This document shows, one piece after another, positions 54,901-60,900 of a stretch of 64,000 nt of DNA; position 1 is the stretch's first letter; every line of letters begins with the position of its first letter. The position numbers and the translations under genes are program-made. The notes under the pieces were generated by a model. It was not told the DNA's origin. It searched no databases and saw nothing but the letters and a program-made list of their open reading frames with translations. Location: contig CM029393.1 of the NCBI GenBank assembly GCA_017165825.1, forward strand, positions 3,715,355-3,779,354. The letters are read 5' to 3'. The stretch is from Hepsetus odoe (Eukaryota; Chordata; Actinopteri; Characiformes; Hepsetidae).

Positions 54901-57900
54901 AAGTATTTAAACTCCTCCACCTCTGTCACATCTACTCCCTGCATCCTTATCACTCCACTTTCCTCCCTTTCATTCACACTCATGTATTCTGTCTTTGACC
55001 TACTCATTCCTCCATCTCTCCAGGTTCTCCTCAAGCTGCTCCCTACTCTCACTGCAGATCACAATATCATCAGCAAACATCATCGTCCACGATATTGTGG
55101 ACTCCTGTCTAACCACATCCGTCAACTTATCCATTACTACTGCAAACAAGAATGGGCTCCGGGCTGATCCTTGATGTAATCAAACCTCTAACTTAAATGC
55201 ATCCTTCACTCCCACTGCTGATCTCACCACTGTCACACTGCCTTCATACATATCCTGAACTACTCTCACATACTTCTCTGTAACACCTGACTTCTTCATG
55301 CAAAACCACAACTCCTCTCTAGGCACCTTGTCATATGCTTTCTCCAGGTCCACAAAGGCACAGTGTAACCCCTTCTACAGAGAAGGTAACTGACCTTCTC
55401 TGTACTCCATCAAAACCCTCAGAGCAAACATTGCATCTGTGGTGCTCTTTCTTGGAATAAAACCATACTGCTGTTCACTAATCCTCACCTCTTTTCTTAA
55501 CCGAGCTTCCACGACTCTTTCCCATAACTTCATGGTGTGGCTGATCAACTTTATCCCTCTATAGTTACTACAGCTCTGTGCATCACCCTTATTCTTGAAG
55601 ATTGGTACCAGTACACTTCGTCTCCACTCCTCAGGCATCCTCTCACTTTCCAAGATTGTGTTAAACAATCTGGTCAGAATCTCAACTGCCATCTCCCATA
55701 AACATCTCCATCCTTCCACTGGTATGTCATCCGGTCCAACAGCCTTTCTGTTCTTCATCCTCTTCATCACTGCCCTTACTTCCATCTTGCTTAGTTGCTG
55801 CACTTCCTGGTTCACTATCCTCACATCATCCAATCTTCTCTCTCTCTCATTTTATTCATTCATCAGCCCCTCAAAGCACTCCTTCCATCTGCTCAGCACT
55901 CTCTGTTCACCTGTGAGTACGTTTCCATTTCTATCTTTAATCGTCCTGACCATGACTACCCATCACCTCCTCATCAACTCTGTTCCCTTCACCAACATGA
56001 CCATTGAAATCTGCACCAATCATCACTCTCTCTCCCCTGGGTACACTCTCTATCACTTCATGTAACTCATTCCAGAATTCTTTTTTCTCTTCCTTCTCAC
56101 AACCAACTTGTGGAGCATAAGCACAAACAACATTCATCATCACACTTTCAACTTCCACTTTTCAACTTCCCTCTTCACTTCCAAAACACTCTCCACATAC
56201 TCTTCCTTCAGGATAACACCTCCCCCATTCCTCCTTCTATCCACACCATGGTAGAAAAGTTTAAACCCCCCTCCAATACACCTGGCCTTACTACCCTTCC
56301 ATCTAGTCTCTTGCACACACAAAACGTCAACCTTCCTTCTCTCCATCATGTCAGCTAATTCTCTACCTTTACCAGTCATGCTGCCAACGTTCAAAGTCCC
56401 TACCCTCACTTCCACTCTCCTGCACTTCTTTCTCTCCTCATGCCTCTGGACATGCTTTCCTCCTCTTCTTCTTCTTCTTCTTCTTCTCCTTTTGCCAACA
56501 GTAGTCCAATTTCCACCAGCACGCTGTAGACTAACAGAACTGGTGGCGGTAATTATTAACCCGGCCTCGACCGATCTGGTATGGAATTCTGTTCCGTTGT
56601 CTGCATATTGATTTAGCAGTTTTACGGATGCCCTTCCTGACGTAACCCTCCCCATTTATCCGGGCTTGGGACCGGCACGAAGAAATACACTGGCTTGTGC
56701 ATCCCTAGTGGCTGGGTTCATGTCAAAATATAAATAAAAAATAAAAAATAAAAAACACTTTTTCTCAACTCTGAAATGGAGTTATTAAAGTGAAAGTGAC
56801 GATTCTTGTCATTGTGAAACACAGCACAGCACGACAAAATGCAACCTCTGCATTTAATCCACACACACGTGCAGCAGTAAGCAGCCATATCCAGGTAGCA
56901 GTGATGGGGATGGTACCTTAATCAAGGGTACCTCAGGGCAAGCCAGTAGTCCAGGATTCAAACACACAACCTTCTAATCCTTGGGCCTAGTCCCTAACCA
57001 CTAGGCCAACATTGCCCCTGGGCTACTGCATGTATTGGCAGTTTACTCCTACTTTTTTGAGCCAGTAACCCTCAAACACCTCAACTCCTCAAACAGCAAA
57101 CACTTTAGACAGGTACTTTTTAAATCCAGCTTTAGACAAATGATGTCCTGAACAAACAATGCACTGCCAGTTACTCTATACTGTCTTATTAAACCTCCAA
57201 AATTCTAATAATTGTGATATTTTGGGTTTTTAGAAGGTATTATTAGGTGATTTTGTTCTAGTTAGAAAGGTGGCTATTAGCTCAAATTTCAATCAATCAG
57301 GGACCCTATTAATCTACCTATCTTAGATCCCACCTTAACCATGGCTTTTGGCAACTTGCCAACAGCAGCATGAACAAGTACATGAGGTCAAATCATCAAG
57401 ATTAGAATCAATAGTGGATTTCAGTCCACTAAAATATGCCAAGGTTCGCTCAGAGACTGAAAGTTTATACCTGATCGAGATGTCTGGGGTTGTAACTCTG
57501 GAGGTCCAGAGTTAAATGAGATCTTTTTTATTTCAGTTTTGAAATGCACGCAATGCACCAAGAGCAGTGCAACATTCATAAACCATTATCAAAGATTATG
57601 TACCAACATATGGCATATTGTCTGAATAAAAGAGGGGCAATTATGCCCCAGTGATTCCCAGCAGGACTCAGTCTCCCATTAATAAGACTTTAAACACCAT
57701 TGGGATTGGTGTCAGATTGGTAGGTGTGGTAACGTTGCCACAGGGTGTCTTTAAGGTTTATTACTGCAGCGAGATTAGAAATACCAGTACACACTGGAAA
57801 TGGGAGTGGCAACATGATTTATCATGATTACAATCACATCCTGATACTATACATAAGCCTGCTTACAGCATGGTATACAGCATGGTACAGATGTTTAACT

Positions 57901-60900
57901 GAACTGTATCCAGCTGTCCTAAGAGAATGCATTGTCGTTTTTTGTGAATTTACAAAACCAAATGTTTGTGTCATTTAATATGTTCTCAAAGGCTTGGTTT
58001 GAGCCACAGAGACAGTAAATTCTCCTTTGGAGTGCCTCCATACCACAGAAAAAGCCATGGAATATTTACTAACATGGCAATTCACAAGAGATTAACTAAT
58101 CACCTGAGGTTATTTCCAAGGCAGAGTTTCCCATCCAAGGCACACTGCCCTGCACATTTCAGCATTTTCACTGCTCCAAACACACATGATCCAGGCTAAT
58201 CAGCTTGTTACCAACCCCTTACTGAGCTCAAGTAGGTGGGTTAAATCAGGGAAAGCACTCCAGGAGCATGGGTGGGAATCACAGCCATAGAAATCGTCTC
58301 GGGTGATTAGTTAAACTCTTATGAATTGCCATGTCAGTAAATATACACTAATATTTTGTGGAAACGTAAGGATTTTATTGGGAAATACTGTTCTGCAGTG
58401 AAAGTGAAAGTGACTATTCTTATCATTGTGAAACACAGCACAGTGAGACACAACCAAATTCACCCATACAGCAGGGGCCGGCTATATAAAGCACACGGGG
58501 AGCAGTGATGGAGACGGTGCCTTGCCCAATGGTACTTCAGGGCAACCTACTGGTTTGGGATTTGAACCCATGACCTTCTGATCCTGGGGCCAACTCCCTA
58601 ACCACTAGACCACCACTGCCCTGTGTAGTATACTTCCTCCCTATAAGTCAAAACAGTGGAAATCTTTACCGCGTGCATAAAAGCAGCTGTAATGATTTAG
58701 GCAGGGCTAAAATCACAGAGAAGCACCAGTAATAACTGCATTAACTCACTTCCCACTGTAAAAGTAATCCCAACCAAAGTGCACATGGGATTCTAAAATC
58801 CTTTCTTAAGAAATACTCAGTTGTATGCAGTGTTCTGAACGTACTAAGGACCATTTATTTGGCAATTTATTACTATAATAAAGATATTACAGTATTGGTC
58901 ATTTAATCATTTGAAAAGCCTGCTGGTGCTCCATTTCTCTCCTGCTATAATGTGAACAGGAGGTTTGAGTGCAACCTGATGACAGCTGAGAGCCCTAATT
59001 TTAAGTACTCTGAGCCCTGGACCATGATCTGAGCTCAGAGATCCAACTTTGCATTTAAACTTGCATTGGGTCATGCCATTGATACAAGGCAGAAAACACT
59101 ATTAGAAACAGCAGCTTTTATTGCTAACGATCTTCAATGTCATTATGAGGCCTTTTCACACTGATTTTGTTGTAAATCTATTCAAATCTGGTTCGAAAAG
59201 TGTTGCTCAGGTGTGCTTTTTCATTTAAAGCTTAAAAAACGGATACATCGAGTAGCAGCAAAGGTGACGTGAAGAAAGAAGGTCTGCTTTAGGGTCTGAT
59301 CGAGGAGTATTCGGGACTGTTTCAGCTCGGCGATGTGAGCACTAAAAGAAGCGCAAAAATAATGAGCATCTACGATCTCTCGTGTTCCAGAAAGAATTCA
59401 TTCAAATGAATAATATATTTTTGAAACATGCCATTTTTTGTGTGTAAAGGCTTCGGCTTTGCCCCCCCCCCAACCCCCCCGCTGCAACCAGAGACTGGAT
59501 TAGAATTACTAAATACTTCAATCAAAAATATTTATGGTCATATATCATGAAAACAACATGCATTCATGATTTTATACTTATTTCATCTATATTTTTTTTT
59601 CTATCAGTTGATATCGTTCCAGCCCAGAGAATATGAAGAGAATGATGCAAGAGAAAAAAATAATAATACTAATTCAGAGGTCCACAATGACCCAAAACAT
59701 CATGCAAATAGAGCTCTTAACTACAGGTAGCATTCTTCACCCGGACCTCCACCTTCACATTTCACACAGCACCGATTCCTCTTATTTAAGTCTTGGGTTA
59801 TTGAGGCCACGCATCACTGATCACTTTATTCCTCCCGGCTGAGGGTGGTGGTCATGTGTTCTATGGCGTCTGAAGCATGCTGCCGACTCCGGGCTGCAAG
59901 ATCCAGTTATTCGTCCCGTTACTGGAGCATAAGCATAACTTCTTGTGTGGAGCTTGTTAATCTTCCCTTTGTTGGAAATTTGGTACCAGATAATAAAATA
60001 CCTCTTCTTTAACTGTAATAACTAAGAAAGAAGGTTCCTCAGTAAAAACAAAAAAAGATTTTTAAATGGCTGGTCTGAAAAACCAGAGGTCCAGACGAAG
60101 GTAACAGATGATCCAATCTGAAAGCGGTATCTTAACACTCTAAAGCTTCTGGGGAAACTGTTTAAAAAAGGGCACAGTGGTTGAAAAAAAACCAAAAAAT
60201 CAAAAAACCAAAAGCTTCTTCTAAGATCGTTTCCTTCTGAAAGTATACAAGATATCTTCTGCATGTGGAAACACACTTGCAACAATGAGAAAAACCTTCC
60301 AGGCCTGGACGGCATCTTCTGAGATCAATAAAGGCAAATCTTTAGCCACATGCCTTTCGCATAAACCATGCAACAATCTGCTCCCGCTGTTCGGAGCGAC
60401 TGGATTGACCCCAGCCTCCCAACGTCAGCCGTTTACCATTGCAACTGCTTTACCTAGAGCAGAACAATACGAAGAGGAATCTTGTGCTCCGGCTACATCT
60501 TCTGACTTGCAATTAATTCAAAGAAGCGAAAGCTGGCCAAAGGCGAAAAACTATGAATGTATTGATTTTATTGAGCCAAGTGCCACGGTGGCATAAAAAG
60601 CAGGCAGCCGTGGCCGAGGCCCAGCTATAAAGCCACTTCATCACATCTCTCTTGCATGGCACTAGCACCCTGGGGAGGTGAGACTGATCTGACTGTGAGA
60701 TTGATGAGCCTTGTTTAGGAGCTCCCTCCATTCAGAGGGAAGGGATTATAAAAAAGCAGCGTCGGAGGAGTTATTTGAGGGCGAAACGTAGAAGAAGCGA
60801 GCTGATCCATCTTTAAAGGGAATGGCTGACCTTGGAAACACATCTAACAGGCTACGCGTGTAGTCTGGTCACAGACAACTGGTGTCACTGCATCCTCCAC

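Larger units (their letters stand above)
54203..56718 (-). mobile_element. RTE-clade LINE, nearly full length (about 2.5 kb)
   Basis: Flanked by a perfect 17-bp target duplication (CATGTCAAAATATAAAT at 54186-54202 and 56719-56735). In order on the minus strand: a 5' region, an APE endonuclease domain, a reverse transcriptase domain and the RTE C-terminal tail, ending in a CTTT/GAA-type tail. Shorter than the roughly 3 kb of intact RTE/Rex3-type elements, so an internal loss is likely. Confidence 0.92.

Noticed and set aside
54232..56655. Possible host gene with endonuclease and reverse transcriptase domains
   Set aside because: It is an RTE LINE: flanked by target duplications, frames broken, and its fragments occur seven more times in the window.
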